Shown here one piece after another: positions 24,371-33,040 of a stretch of 64,000 nt of DNA. The stretch is from Bradyrhizobium huanghuaihaiense (GTDB lineage: Bacteria; Pseudomonadota; Alphaproteobacteria; Rhizobiales; Xanthobacteraceae), in NCBI RefSeq assembly GCF_007830635.1, contig NZ_VLLA01000005.1, positions 1 through 64,000 on the forward strand, given 5' to 3'. A program made the position numbers and the translations under genes. Under the pieces are notes generated by a model. That model was given only the letters and a program-made list of their open reading frames with translations. It searched no databases and was not told the DNA's origin. Positions within the stretch are counted from its first letter, which is position 1. Every line of letters begins with the position of its first letter.

Positions 24371-24580
24371 ATGGCTATGGGCACCGTGAAGTGGTTCAAC
24401 ACCCAAAAGGGTTATGGTTTCATCCAGCCGGACGACGGCCAGAAGGACGTGTTCGTGCACATCAGCGCCGTCGAGCGCGCTGGCCTCTCCTCCCTCAACG
24501 AGGGGCAGAAGGTCTCGTTCGACATCGTCGCCGACCGCCGCAGCGGCAAGTCGTCGGCTGACAATCTCCGCGTCGGCTAA
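24371..24580 (+). CDS. cspA: cold-shock protein, CspA family
   Basis: A 69-residue five-stranded OB-fold nucleic acid chaperone. RNP1 is KGYGFIQP and RNP2 is [10 protein letters not shown]. The N-terminus [15 protein letters not shown] is diagnostic. It binds single-stranded RNA and melts secondary structure. ATG 24371 has AAAGGA eight bases upstream; ATG 24377 would remove two residues. A strong terminator follows 50 bases after the stop, so the gene is monocistronic. The paralogue type (cold-induced or constitutive) cannot be told. Confidence 0.95.
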   Translation: MAMGTVKWFNTQKGYGFIQPDDGQKDVFVHISAVERAGLSSLNEGQKVSFDIVADRRSGKSSADNLRVG

Positions 24581-24630
24581 CGCCGGCGCAGCGTTCTGAC
24601 CACGGACGTACCGGCAGAACGCCAGAACTA

Positions 24631-24667
24631 AAAAGCCCCGCGACCGGGACCGGTCCGCGGGGCTTTT
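24631..24667 (+). terminator. rho-independent terminator after cspA
   Basis: AAAAGCCCCGCG and CGCGGGGCTTTT form a perfect 12-bp stem around a GACCGG-rich loop that can pair further. The A and T runs at the ends make it work as a bidirectional intrinsic terminator. Confidence 0.9.
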
Positions 24668-24712
24668 GCTTTTGGGGGGAATGACAACGTCGATCATTGG
24701 CGTTGTTGGTGC

Positions 24713-24823
24713 CGTAGGGTGGGCAAAGGCGCGCCCTTCGCGCGCCGTGCCCACCACTGCGAGTGGTGGGCACGCTTCCGCCTTCGCTCTTCGAGCTACG
24801 GCGGACGCTTTGCCCACCCTACG
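24713..24823. repeat. palindromic intergenic element, family B' (second copy)
   Basis: CGTAGGGTGGGCAAAG and CTTTGCCCACCCTACG are inverted ends. An inner GTGCCCACCACT/AGTGGTGGGCAC pair is also inverted. It sits just beyond the stop of the convergent RsmB-type gene and resembles 23582-23704. Confidence 0.85.
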
Positions 24824-24827
24824 AGAG

Positions 24828-26126
24828 CTACGCTTTCCGCAGCACCGACACAAAAAACCCGTCGGTTCCCGTCCGCCGCGGCGTCATCAGCCAGCCCTCC
24901 GCCGACTGCAGCGCGGCGTCGGCAAACGCCTCGGCCTTGTCCCAGAGCACGCTCGCGGTCTGCTCGGGCGGGACCACTGTGAACTCGGGATGGCGGCCGA
25001 CGAACGCTCTCACCTGCTCGCCGTTTTCGTCCGACAGCACCGAGCAGGTGATGTAGGCGATGCGGCCGCCCGGCTTCACCAAGGGAACCGCGCGCTCCAG
25101 CACCTCGGCCTGGTCGCGCAGGCGGATCTCCAGCGCGCCCGGACGCATGCGCCATTTTGCGTCGGGATTGCGGCGCCAGGTTCCGGTTCCCGAGCAGGGC
25201 GCGTCGATCACGACGAGGTCGGCGGAACTGCGGATGTCGGAAAGCGGATCGGCCTCGCCCTTGGGGGTGCGGATATCGGCATTGTGGACACCGGCGCGCG
25301 ACAGGCGCTCGTGGATCGGGGCGAGCTGGCGCTTGTCGCGGTCGGTCGCGATCAGCCGGCCCTTGCCCTGCATCAGGGCGGCGAGCGCCAGTGTCTTGCC
25401 GCCGGCGCCGGCGCAGAGATCGATCACCTGCTCGCCGGGTTTTGCCGCGGCGAACTGGGCCGCAAGCTGCGATCCCTCATCCTGCACTTCAATTGCGCCC
25501 TTGATGAAATCCTCTTCCGCCTGGACGCCGGGGTTGCGCGCATCGGCCGAAAGCTCGATGCGCAGGCCGGTTGCGGACCAATGCGTCGGTTTCGCATGAA
25601 GATGAGCAAGCGCCTTCAGCACCTTGTCGCGATTGGATTTTAGCGTGTTGACGCGCAAGTCCAGCGGCGCCCGGCTCGCCATCGCGGCCGTCTCCGCCGC
25701 GCGGGTATCGCCGAACACTTTTGCGAAATGCGGATCGAGCCATTCCGGATAGTCGCCGGCGACAGCGGCGGGAGCGTCCTTCAGGGAGCGATGGCTGAGC
25801 GCGGCCTCTTCGGCTTCGGTCAGCGGCGTCGGCGCAAACCGGCTGCCGTCGAACAACGCGGCCATGGTGGCCGTATCCATATCGCGCTCGAGGCGGAGCA
25901 TGCCGATCAGCCGCGCGCGCCCGGTGTCGGCGTCCATCAGGTACGCACTCGAGGCGTAGCGGCGCAGCACGTCCCAGACGAGGCCGGCGATCGCGGCGCG
26001 GTCGCCCGAGCCGGCGAAGCGGTGCGCGGTGCCCCACTCCTTCAGCGCCTTGGCTGCGGGCACACGGTCTCTCTCGATGGTGTCGATCAGTTCAATGGCT
26101 GCGGACAGCCGGGCAGCGGGGGTCAT
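24828..26126 (-). CDS. RsmB/NOP-family 16S rRNA cytosine-C5 methyltransferase
   Basis: A 432-residue SAM-dependent rRNA methyltransferase. The N-terminal ~140 residues form an NusB-like RNA-binding region. The SAM motif I is VIDLCAGAGGKTLALAA. Motif IV holds the release cysteine in VVIDAPCSGTGTWRRNPD, and motif VI the catalytic cysteine in AYITCSVLSDENGEQV. Both cysteines of the RCMT family are present. Relatives are RsmB (m5C967) and RsmF, and the N-terminus favours RsmB. It is followed on the same strand by nothing closer than the palindromic element. Confidence 0.9.
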   Translation of the reverse strand: MTPAARLSAAIELIDTIERDRVPAAKALKEWGTAHRFAGSGDRAAIAGLVWDVLRRYASSAYLMDADTGRARLIGMLRLERDMDTATMAALFDGSRFAPTPLTEAEEAALSHRSLKDAPAAVAGDYPEWLDPHFAKVFGDTRAAETAAMASRAPLDLRVNTLKSNRDKVLKALAHLHAKPTHWSATGLRIELSADARNPGVQAEEDFIKGAIEVQDEGSQLAAQFAAAKPGEQVIDLCAGAGGKTLALAALMQGKGRLIATDRDKRQLAPIHERLSRAGVHNADIRTPKGEADPLSDIRSSADLVVIDAPCSGTGTWRRNPDAKWRMRPGALEIRLRDQAEVLERAVPLVKPGGRIAYITCSVLSDENGEQVRAFVGRHPEFTVVPPEQTASVLWDKAEAFADAALQSAEGWLMTPRRTGTDGFFVSVLRKA

Positions 26127-26160
26127 TTGAAGCTTTCAGATTGGATGCGACGGCTAACCG

Positions 26161-26583
26161 TCAGATCACCAGGAGCATTCTCAGCGCGAAATAGATCCAC
26201 ATCGCCAGCAGCACCAGCACGCCGGCGAGCCAGATCGTGGAGCGGCGGCCGAGATCGTTGGAGGAGACGAACACGCCGGCATGGGCAAAGCGCGCCACCA
26301 CGAACACCCAGGACATCAGCACGATGAAGAGATCGGCATGGCGCAGGGGCAGTGCCAGCGCGATCAGGGCGTAGAACAGCACCGGCAGCTCGAACTGGTT
26401 GCGGTAGCAATTGCCGATCTGGGTGGCGTCCTTGGGCCAGTTCGGCTCGCCGAGTGCAATGTCGCGGATCTTGGTCTCGCCCGAAACCAGCGTCTTGCGG
26501 CGCGCGAAGACCATCCCGATCAGGAGTGCGAAGGTGAGACCGACCTGCACGAAGACAGGCAGCAGGACCATTTGGACGGACAT
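26161..26583 (-). CDS. MAPEG-family membrane protein
   Basis: A ~140-residue four-helix integral membrane protein of the MAPEG (membrane-associated eicosanoid/glutathione metabolism) family. The conserved loop after helix 1 holds NCYRNQFELPVLFYAL, equivalent to the RxxxNxxE glutathione-binding segment, then VARFAHAGVFVSSND. Starts at 26583 or 26622 are both possible. I prefer 26583 because MSVQMVLLPVFVQ is the usual beginning and GGGAAAG lies upstream. It follows no obvious partner and lies 34 bases before the rsmB-type gene on the same strand. Confidence 0.8.
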   Translation of the reverse strand: MSVQMVLLPVFVQVGLTFALLIGMVFARRKTLVSGETKIRDIALGEPNWPKDATQIGNCYRNQFELPVLFYALIALALPLRHADLFIVLMSWVFVVARFAHAGVFVSSNDLGRRSTIWLAGVLVLLAMWIYFALRMLLVI

Positions 26584-26741
26584 CGGAACTTTCCCGTAAG
26601 GCGGATCGCCGCGGACCGTCATTAGCCGCGACTTCTCACGCTGACAATCAGCGAGTTGAACCGGTGTTCCCGCTCTTGCGACCAACCGCTGATTGTTAAA
26701 GCAATTTCGCCCCGTTTCGGGGCGCAAGGCGAGAGACCGCC

Positions 26742-27365
26742 ATGAACACCTTGTCCGGCTTGATGGGCACTTTGGCCGAATCCTCGGACGGCCGGCTCGG
26801 CATCCTGATGTCGGCGCTGGCAGGTATCGCCACGGCACTCGCGGTGGCGCTGGCGATGACGGTGTATTTCCGCCTCAGCTACCGAACCTGGCGCGACGTC
26901 GCCAGGCACGGCCTCGCCACGCTCGCCGCCATCGCCCTGCTCGCCTTTGCGGCCTACGACATGCGCCATGCCGCGCTCGCCTATCTCGGCCTCAATCCGT
27001 CAAAGCCCGCGGTCGAGTTCGAGATTCGCATGCCCCGCGAGACGCTGGCGGCGGTGAACGACAGCCAGATCGAGCTGCACACCGACCGCAACCAGACCCT
27101 GGCCCTGGTCGACGGCGTGCGCGATCTCGCCGACGGACGCGCGGTGCTGCGCGGCGCGGTCGGGCTCAACCACCGCACCGCGGACCGCGTGCTGGTCGTG
27201 AACCTGCCCGGCAAGGGCACGTTCGAATTCCGCCTGCGCCTGCCCGCCGAGCCGCATCGCAGCGTAGAGTTCGGCCCCTGGCACCTCGCCGACCGCATCG
27301 CCTCGCCGGTGGCTGGCAACGCCGCTCCGCAGGACGCCTACACGATCCGCTATCGCGTGCTTTAA
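26742..27365 (+). CDS. membrane-anchored protein of unknown function
   Basis: A 207-residue protein I do not recognise. Two hydrophobic segments lie near the N-terminus (ILMSALAGIATALAVALAM at ~22-40 and ATLAAIALLAFAAYD at ~60-72). A soluble C-terminal part of ~120 residues rich in beta-type alternation follows (EFEIRMPRETLAAV, QIELHTDRNQTLAL, FEFRLRLPAEPHRSVEF). The start has AAGGCGAGAG upstream. It reads divergently from the MAPEG gene and just ahead of a metallophosphoesterase gene 68 bases downstream, so a two-gene transcript is possible. Confidence 0.6.
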   Translation: MNTLSGLMGTLAESSDGRLGILMSALAGIATALAVALAMTVYFRLSYRTWRDVARHGLATLAAIALLAFAAYDMRHAALAYLGLNPSKPAVEFEIRMPRETLAAVNDSQIELHTDRNQTLALVDGVRDLADGRAVLRGAVGLNHRTADRVLVVNLPGKGTFEFRLRLPAEPHRSVEFGPWHLADRIASPVAGNAAPQDAYTIRYRVL

Positions 27366-27433
27366 ACTTTGTTCGGTCGCGAAACGTGGCGCGCCGTCAT
27401 CGTTCCGACGCGTGGCCCGGCTTATGATCGGCC

Positions 27434-28276
27434 ATGTCCGAATTTCGCCTCACGCAGATTTCCGACACGCATCTCGGCCGGCGCTTCCCCGGCCTGATCG
27501 AAAACTTCCAGGCGGTCTGCGCGCACATCGACGCTGAGCGGCCCGACCTCGTCATCAACACCGGTGACGTCTCCTTCGACGGGCCGACCAGCCGCGACGA
27601 TGTCGAATTCGCGAAGGGTTTGCATAACGCCCTGCCCGTCGCCTGTCGCTACATCCCCGGCAATCACGACATCGGTGACAATCCGACCGCGATCGGGCCG
27701 GCGCCGAAGCCGCCGATCGCCGAAGCGCACCGCCGGCAGTTCTGCGAGATCATCGGCGAGGATCATTGGTCGTTCGAAGCCGCGGGCTGGCGCTTCATCG
27801 GCCTCAACACGCTGGTGATGAACTCAGGGCTCGCCTTCGAGACCGAGCAGTTCGACTGGCTGTCTCAGGAGATCGCGCGCGTGAGCGGCAGGCCGGTCGC
27901 CCTGTTCCTGCACAAGCCGCTGTTTCTCAACCTGCCCGACGATCCAGAGACGCCGGAGACCTCGATCCGCTACGTGCCGCAGCCGGCACGGGCGCGATTG
28001 ATCGAGATGTTCGCGCGTGTCGATCTGCGCCTCATCGCCAGCGGTCACGTGCACCAGCGCCGCGACTTCACCTATCGCCATACGCGTCACGTCTGGGCGC
28101 CGTCGGTGGGCTTCAGGATCAACGACGCGCGCCAGGACCGCATCGCGATCAAGGAGACCGGCCTCGTCGAGTACCGCTTCCAGCCCGACAGTTTCGAGGT
28201 CCGCCACGTCAGGGCCGCAGGCCAGGCTGACATCGACATCGAGGAAGTGCTCCTCCAGATGGGCGGCGAGCACTAG
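27434..28276 (+). CDS. calcineurin-like metallophosphoesterase
   Basis: A 280-residue phosphodiesterase resembling CpdA-type 3',5'-cyclic nucleotide phosphodiesterases. The complete dinuclear-metal motif set is visible: ISDTHLG (DxH), VINTGDVSFDG (GD), IPGNHDIG (GNHD), LFLHKPLF (H) and ASGHVHQRR (GHxH). There is no signal peptide, so it is cytosolic. ATG 27434 has no strong ribosome site, but the beta strand starts there. The substrate (cAMP, cGMP or another phosphodiester) is not decided by the sequence. Confidence 0.85.
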   Translation: MSEFRLTQISDTHLGRRFPGLIENFQAVCAHIDAERPDLVINTGDVSFDGPTSRDDVEFAKGLHNALPVACRYIPGNHDIGDNPTAIGPAPKPPIAEAHRRQFCEIIGEDHWSFEAAGWRFIGLNTLVMNSGLAFETEQFDWLSQEIARVSGRPVALFLHKPLFLNLPDDPETPETSIRYVPQPARARLIEMFARVDLRLIASGHVHQRRDFTYRHTRHVWAPSVGFRINDARQDRIAIKETGLVEYRFQPDSFEVRHVRAAGQADIDIEEVLLQMGGEH

Positions 28277-28418
28277 CTCAATTCGGCGGCACATAACCTT
28301 ATCCAAATACCGCATTGCATCGAATTTGTCCCCAATTTGGCTATATTTGGCTGATGACAACGTTGTCATTCGAACATATCGTTCATTCCAGCGGTCAAGG
28401 GCCGCTGAGGGAGCGACA

Positions 28419-29714
28419 ATGCAGTTCTTGTCCCGGTGGGATAGCCAACGCCTTTCGACGACCATTCGGGGCATTCCCCTGGTCGATGGCGTCGCCACTG
28501 AGGACATCGGCAGCCAGCGCTGGTCACCGTCGCGCGGCGATCTCGCCCTGCCCTCCCTCACCCTTGATGAAGCCGCCTTCGCCGCCAACCGCGACCTCTT
28601 CCTGAATTGGTGCAAGAACGCCGGCGTCAGCGTCGCGCCGCACGCCAAGACGCCGATGTCGCCGGAGCTCGCCCGCTCGCTGCGCGCAGCCGGTGCCTGG
28701 GGCACGACGGTCGCCAACATCCAGCAGGCCACGGTGCTGCTCGCGAGCGGCGAGCGGCGCCTGCTGCTGGCCAACGAGATCGGCGGGCTCGCGGCCGGCC
28801 GGCGGCTCGGCGCGCTCCTGAGCGCCTATCCCGACGTCGAATTTCACGCCTTCGCGGATTCACCGGCCGCGGTCGCAGCCCTTGCCGAGGCAGTGCGGAT
28901 CGCGGGACGCCGCGAATTGTCGGTGCTGGTCGAACTCGGTGCCGGCCGCGCCGGCGCGCGCGATCGTGCTGCGGTCGAGGCCACGATCGCAGCCGTGCTT
29001 GCCGCCGATCGTCTCGTGCTCGGCGGCGTTGCGACCTATGAGGGCGCGGCTGCAACACAAGATGCCGACACAACGATGCGCGCAATCGCGGCACTGCTGG
29101 AGCGTACCATCGAGACGTCTGCGCTGGTGCGCGCCGCCGCTCCAGAGCGACCTCTGATCATGAGCGCCGGCGGCTCCGCCTATTTCGATATCGTCGCGCA
29201 GGCGCTGGCACCGGTGGCGCAGGCTGACGGCAATGCCAGCGTGATCCTGCGCTCCGGCGCGTTGTTCTTTGCCGATCACGGCATCTATGCCCGCGCCTTC
29301 GCGGACATCGACCGCCGCGGCGGCCTGCTCATCGACGGTCTGCGCCACTCCGCCTTGGACAGCTTTCGGCCCGCTCTGACGCTCTGGGCCGAGGTGCTAT
29401 CGCGGCCCGAAGACGGGCTTGCGATCGCAGGCTTCGGCATGCGCGATGCCTCCTTCGACCAGGGGCTGCCCGTGCCGTTGCGCGTGTTCCGCGATGGCGT
29501 CGAGCAGCAAGGGCTCGCCGCTGCGCTCACCGTGACCCGCCTCAACGACCAGCACGCATTCGTCTCGGTCGCGCCTGAAGCTGCGCTTGCCGTCGGCGAC
29601 ATCATCGCCTTCGGCATCTCGCATCCCTGCACCTGTCTCGACCGCTGGCGCGTCATCCTCGGCCTCGACGCCGACGGCGTCGTGACGCGCGCCCTCCCCA
29701 CCCAGTTCGGCTGA
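28419..29714 (+). CDS. PLP-dependent amino acid deaminase, D-threonine-aldolase/D-serine-dehydratase-like
   Basis: A 431-residue fold-type III PLP enzyme. It has the alanine-racemase-type barrel with Schiff-base Lys77 in VAPHAKTPMSP. The C-terminal metal site HPCTCLDRW (His and Cys) is typical of DSD1/D-threonine-aldolase relatives. Residues around LIMSAGGSAYFDIV should bind the PLP phosphate. ATG 28419 has GAGGGAG six bases upstream, and an earlier in-frame extension into the previous gene is rejected. It is the first gene of an apparent operon with an amino acid importer, RidA and a deacylase, which fits deamination of an imported D- or hydroxy-amino acid. Confidence 0.85.
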   Translation: MQFLSRWDSQRLSTTIRGIPLVDGVATEDIGSQRWSPSRGDLALPSLTLDEAAFAANRDLFLNWCKNAGVSVAPHAKTPMSPELARSLRAAGAWGTTVANIQQATVLLASGERRLLLANEIGGLAAGRRLGALLSAYPDVEFHAFADSPAAVAALAEAVRIAGRRELSVLVELGAGRAGARDRAAVEATIAAVLAADRLVLGGVATYEGAAATQDADTTMRAIAALLERTIETSALVRAAAPERPLIMSAGGSAYFDIVAQALAPVAQADGNASVILRSGALFFADHGIYARAFADIDRRGGLLIDGLRHSALDSFRPALTLWAEVLSRPEDGLAIAGFGMRDASFDQGLPVPLRVFRDGVEQQGLAAALTVTRLNDQHAFVSVAPEAALAVGDIIAFGISHPCTCLDRWRVILGLDADGVVTRALPTQFG

Positions 29715-29722
29715 GAGCGGCG

Positions 29723-30382
29723 ATGAATTTCCTGCCGCTCTGGCGCTATCAGAACCAGCTCATCGACGGCGCCATCGTCACGCTGGAGCTGACGGTGATC
29801 TCGGCGCTGGCCGGCCTCGTGATCGGCATTGCCGGCGCGGTCGCGCTGAAGGGGCGCGTCACGCCGCTGCGCTGGCTGGTGCGCGGATACATCGAGCTGT
29901 TCCGCAACACGCCGTCGCTGATCCAGATCTTCATCGTGTTCTTCGTGCTGCCGAGCTTCGGCCTGAAGCTGCCGGCCTTCGAGGCCGCCGCCGTGGCGCT
30001 GTCGCTCTATTTCGGCGCCTACTCCGTCGAGATCATCCGCGCCGGCCTCGATTCCATTCCGCGCAGCCAGGTCGAGGCCGGCCAGTGCCTGGGGTTGTCG
30101 GGCTGGCAGGTGTTTCGCCACATCATCCTGCCGCCGGCGCTGCGCAACGCCTATCCCGCCGTGACCAGCCAGTTCGTGCTGCTGCTGCTCGGCACCTCGC
30201 TCGCGTCGCAGGTCGCCGCCGACGAGCTGTTTCACGTCGCCGGCTTCATCGAGAGCCGCACCTATCGCAGCTTCGAAGTCTATGCGGTGATCTGCGCGGT
30301 CTATTTCGCGATGGCGATGTCGTTCAAGGCGCTGTTCGCCATCATTGGCCTGGCGGCCTTCCGCTGGCCGCGACGGCGCTGA
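29723..30382 (+). CDS. polar amino acid ABC transporter permease (HisM/GlnP family), first subunit
   Basis: A 219-residue inner-membrane permease of the His/Glu/Gln/Arg/opine type with about five membrane segments. The early helix is DGAIVTLELTVISALAGLVI. The conserved coupling (EAA) loop is EAGQCLGLSGWQVFRHIILP. It begins eight bases after the PLP enzyme stop and precedes the second permease by ten bases, in one operon. It forms a heterodimer with the next gene product, with the ATPase at 31030. Confidence 0.92.
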   Translation: MNFLPLWRYQNQLIDGAIVTLELTVISALAGLVIGIAGAVALKGRVTPLRWLVRGYIELFRNTPSLIQIFIVFFVLPSFGLKLPAFEAAAVALSLYFGAYSVEIIRAGLDSIPRSQVEAGQCLGLSGWQVFRHIILPPALRNAYPAVTSQFVLLLLGTSLASQVAADELFHVAGFIESRTYRSFEVYAVICAVYFAMAMSFKALFAIIGLAAFRWPRRR

Positions 30383-30392
30383 GGGACGAGCG

Positions 30393-31043
30393 ATGCGATC
30401 CTTCTCCCTCATCGACTTCGTCTCGCTGTTCGCAGCACTGCGCTGGACCGTTGCGCTGGTCGCGCTCGCGCTCGCCTTCGGGGCGCCGCTGGCGCTCGGG
30501 CTTGCGATGGGCCGCATCAGCCGTTTCGCGAGCCTCCGCTGGGCGATGGCGGCGTGCATCCAGGTGATCCAGAGCGTGCCGCTGCTCGGCCTGTTGTTCT
30601 TCTTCTATTTCGGCATGCCGGTTTTCCTCGGCATCCAGGTGCCGGCGCTTGTTGCCGTGACCGTCGCCTACACGCTCTACACTGCAGCTTTCCTCGGCGA
30701 GATCTGGCGCGGCGGGCTGGAGGCCGTGAAGCAGGCGCAATGGGAGGCCGGCGCCTGTCTCGGCCTCTCCGCCTGGCAGCAGTTCCGCCACATCATCGCG
30801 CCGCAGGCGCTGCGGCTGTCGCTGCCGCCGACCGTCGGCTTCCTGGTGCAGCTGATCAAGGGCACCTCGCTCGCCTCGATCCTCGGCTTCGTCGAGCTTG
30901 CCCGCGCCGGCCAAGTGGTGAGCGCGGCGACGTTCCAGCCGCTCCTCACCTACGCGCTGGTCGCGGCGATCTATTTCGCGCTGTGCCTGCCGCTCACGCT
31001 CTGGTCCCGCTCCCTGGAGGCCCGCCTCGATGGCTCTCGTTGA
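30393..31043 (+). CDS. polar amino acid ABC transporter permease (HisQ/GlnP family), second subunit
   Basis: A 216-residue permease paralogous to the preceding one. The coupling loop is EAGACLGLSAWQQFRHIIAP, followed by the LPPTVGFLVQLIKGTSLAS helix typical of HisQM. ATG 30393 has GAGGGACGAG upstream, and earlier in-frame codons are rejected. Its end overlaps the ATPase start by 14 bases, so the two are translationally coupled. Confidence 0.92.
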   Translation: MRSFSLIDFVSLFAALRWTVALVALALAFGAPLALGLAMGRISRFASLRWAMAACIQVIQSVPLLGLLFFFYFGMPVFLGIQVPALVAVTVAYTLYTAAFLGEIWRGGLEAVKQAQWEAGACLGLSAWQQFRHIIAPQALRLSLPPTVGFLVQLIKGTSLASILGFVELARAGQVVSAATFQPLLTYALVAAIYFALCLPLTLWSRSLEARLDGSR

Positions 31044-31758
31044 AATCCGCGACGTGCACAAGACATTCGGCAAGGTCGAGGTGCTCAAGGGCGTCTCGCT
31101 CGATGTCGAGGAAGGCGAGATCGTCACCATCATCGGCCGCTCGGGCTCGGGCAAGTCGACGCTGCTCCGCTGCATCAATGCGCTGGAGAGCGTCGATTCC
31201 GGCGAGATCCGGGTCGAGGGACAGAAGGTCCACGCTGGGATGCCTGACCTGAAGAAATTCCGTCAGCGCGTCGGCATCGTGTTCCAGGCCTTCAATTTGT
31301 TTCCGCATCTGAAGGTCGAGCGCAACATCACGCTCGCCCCGCTGCTCACCGGCCGCATCGAGAAGGCGAAAGCGCGGGCGCTGGCTGAGGACGTGCTCAC
31401 GCGCGTCGGACTCGCCGACAAGATCGACGCCTGGCCGGAGCAGCTCTCCGGCGGCCAGCAGCAGCGCGTGGCGATTGCGCGCTGCCTCGCCATGGCCCCT
31501 CACCTCATGCTGTTCGACGAGGTGACCTCCGCGCTCGACCCCGAGCTCGTCGGCGAAGTCCTGAAGGTGATGGAGGCGATGGCGAAGCAGGGCATGACCA
31601 TGATCCTCGTCACCCACGAGATGGGCTTTGCCCGCAACGTCGCCGACCGCATCGTCTTCATGCACCAGGGCCGCGTCTGGGAACAGGGCCCGCCGGCAAA
31701 ACTGTTTGCCAATCCTGAGACGCCTGAGCTCGCAAGCTTCATCGCATCTGCCAAGTGA
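31030..31758 (+). CDS. polar amino acid ABC transporter ATP-binding protein (GlnQ/HisP family)
   Basis: A 242-residue ABC ATPase. Walker A is GRSGSGKST, the signature is LSGGQQQR, and Walker B is [11 protein letters not shown] with Val where most relatives have Pro. The H-loop is ILVTHEMG. The protein energises import by the two preceding permeases. The gene overlaps the permease upstream by 14 bases, and the substrate-binding gene follows after 26 bases. Confidence 0.95.
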   Translation: MALVEIRDVHKTFGKVEVLKGVSLDVEEGEIVTIIGRSGSGKSTLLRCINALESVDSGEIRVEGQKVHAGMPDLKKFRQRVGIVFQAFNLFPHLKVERNITLAPLLTGRIEKAKARALAEDVLTRVGLADKIDAWPEQLSGGQQQRVAIARCLAMAPHLMLFDEVTSALDPELVGEVLKVMEAMAKQGMTMILVTHEMGFARNVADRIVFMHQGRVWEQGPPAKLFANPETPELASFIASAK

Positions 31759-31784
31759 GAATCTTCCCCTTCAAGGAGAAAGTC

Positions 31785-32582
31785 ATGAGAAAGTTGAAGT
31801 CCCTCTTCACCATCGCTGCCGCGGCGCTTGCCGTTCTCGCCGCACCGAACCTTGCCAAGGCCGACAAGCTCCAGGACGTGCTCGGCGCCGGCAAGATCCG
31901 CGTCGGCATTCTCACCGATGCCGCGCCGTGGGGCTTCAAGGACGACAAGGGCGAGATCGCGGGCCTTGACGCCGATCTTGCCAAGCTGATCGCCGCCGAC
32001 ATGGGCGTGAAGCTCGAGCTCGTGCCGGTGACGGGTGCTGCGCGCATCCCGAGCCTGCTCTCGGACAAGCTCGACATTTTGATCGCTGGTCTCGGCGCCA
32101 CGCCCGAGCGCGCCCAGCAGGTGATGTTCTCGCAGCCCTATGCGGTGGTGAATCTCGGCATTTATGGCGCCAAGTCGATTCCGGCGGCAACAGGCAAGAA
32201 GCCCGACAATCTGGAAGGCCGCACGGTTGCCGTCGCCAAGGGCACGACGCTCGACGTCTGGCTCACTGACAACGCGCCGAAGGTGAAGCTGGTGCGCTTC
32301 GAGGACACCCCGGCCGCGATCGCGGCCTACCTCGCCGGACAGGCCGACACGTTTGCGGAGAACAGCGCCATTGCGCTGAAGGTGCAGGACCAGAACCCGA
32401 CCAAGGAGGTCGAGCTGAAATTCCTGATCCGCCAGTCGCCGGCCCATATCGGCGTGCGCCAGGGCGAGCAGAACCTGCTCAACTGGATCAACACCGACAT
32501 CTTCTTCAACAAGCTCAACGGCAAGCTCGGCGTACTTCAGCTGAAATGGTTCAAGGAAGAGCAGACGCTTCCGACGCTGTAA
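31785..32582 (+). CDS. amino acid ABC transporter substrate-binding protein
   Basis: A 265-residue periplasmic family 3 binding protein. The start at 31785 has AAGGAG eight bases upstream and leads into a classical signal peptide (MRKLKSLFTIAAAALAVLA, cleavage probably after AKA). Ligand-site features are APWGFKDDKGEIAGLD near the N-terminus and VTGAARIPSLLSDKLDI. The usual Arg of the alpha-carboxylate site is in this region. The hairpin after its stop would protect the upstream mRNA, matching the excess of binding protein normally needed. The ligand is unknown. Confidence 0.92.
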   Translation: MRKLKSLFTIAAAALAVLAAPNLAKADKLQDVLGAGKIRVGILTDAAPWGFKDDKGEIAGLDADLAKLIAADMGVKLELVPVTGAARIPSLLSDKLDILIAGLGATPERAQQVMFSQPYAVVNLGIYGAKSIPAATGKKPDNLEGRTVAVAKGTTLDVWLTDNAPKVKLVRFEDTPAAIAAYLAGQADTFAENSAIALKVQDQNPTKEVELKFLIRQSPAHIGVRQGEQNLLNWINTDIFFNKLNGKLGVLQLKWFKEEQTLPTL

Positions 32583-32596
32583 TACTCGCACACGGC

Positions 32597-32614
32597 TCCC
32601 GCATCAGCGGGAGT
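32597..32614 (+). terminator. hairpin between binding-protein and ridA genes
   Basis: CTCCCGC-ATCA-GCGGGAG is a perfect 7-bp stem with a tetraloop, 15 bases after the binding-protein stop. There is no T tract, so it is more likely an mRNA-stabilising or partial attenuating hairpin than a true terminator. Confidence 0.45.
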
Positions 32615-32637
32615 CGACCTTCACGAGGAGAATTGAG

Positions 32638-32982
32638 ATGATCAAACGTTACGTCGTGGGATCGCGCATGAGCCAGGCCGTCGCCGCCGGCGGCATGGTG
32701 CACATCGCAGGCCAGGTCGCCGATGACCGCAAGGCCGGCATCGTGTCGCAGACCCAGCAGGTGCTCGCCAAGATCGACGCGCTGCTCAAGGAGGCAGGCT
32801 CGGACCGCTCCAAGCTGATCGCGGTCAACGTCTTCCTGCCGCATATCACCGACTTCGACACCATGAACTCGGTCTATGACGCCTGGATCGATCCGGCCAA
32901 CCCGCCGGCGCGCGCCTGCGTCGAAGCCCGCCTCGCCGATCCCGACCTGCGCGTCGAGATGACCGCGGTCGCCTTGCTCTAA
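32638..32982 (+). CDS. RidA/YjgF-family imine deaminase
   Basis: A 114-residue RidA protein. The conserved arginine is Arg92 in PPARACVEARL. IAGQVADD and VNVFLPHITDFDTMN cover the subunit-interface cleft of the trimer. RidA hydrolyses reactive enamine/imine intermediates (such as 2-aminoacrylate) released by PLP dehydratases to 2-oxo acids and ammonia. Its place in the same operon as a PLP deaminase-like gene strongly suggests that it handles that enzyme's product. GAGGAG lies eight bases before the ATG. Confidence 0.9.
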   Translation: MIKRYVVGSRMSQAVAAGGMVHIAGQVADDRKAGIVSQTQQVLAKIDALLKEAGSDRSKLIAVNVFLPHITDFDTMNSVYDAWIDPANPPARACVEARLADPDLRVEMTAVALL

Positions 32983-33040
32983 AGTTCTCGTCTTTCAATC
33001 TTCGGCCGGCGCCGGCAGCGGCGCGGCCTCGAGGCCTCCC

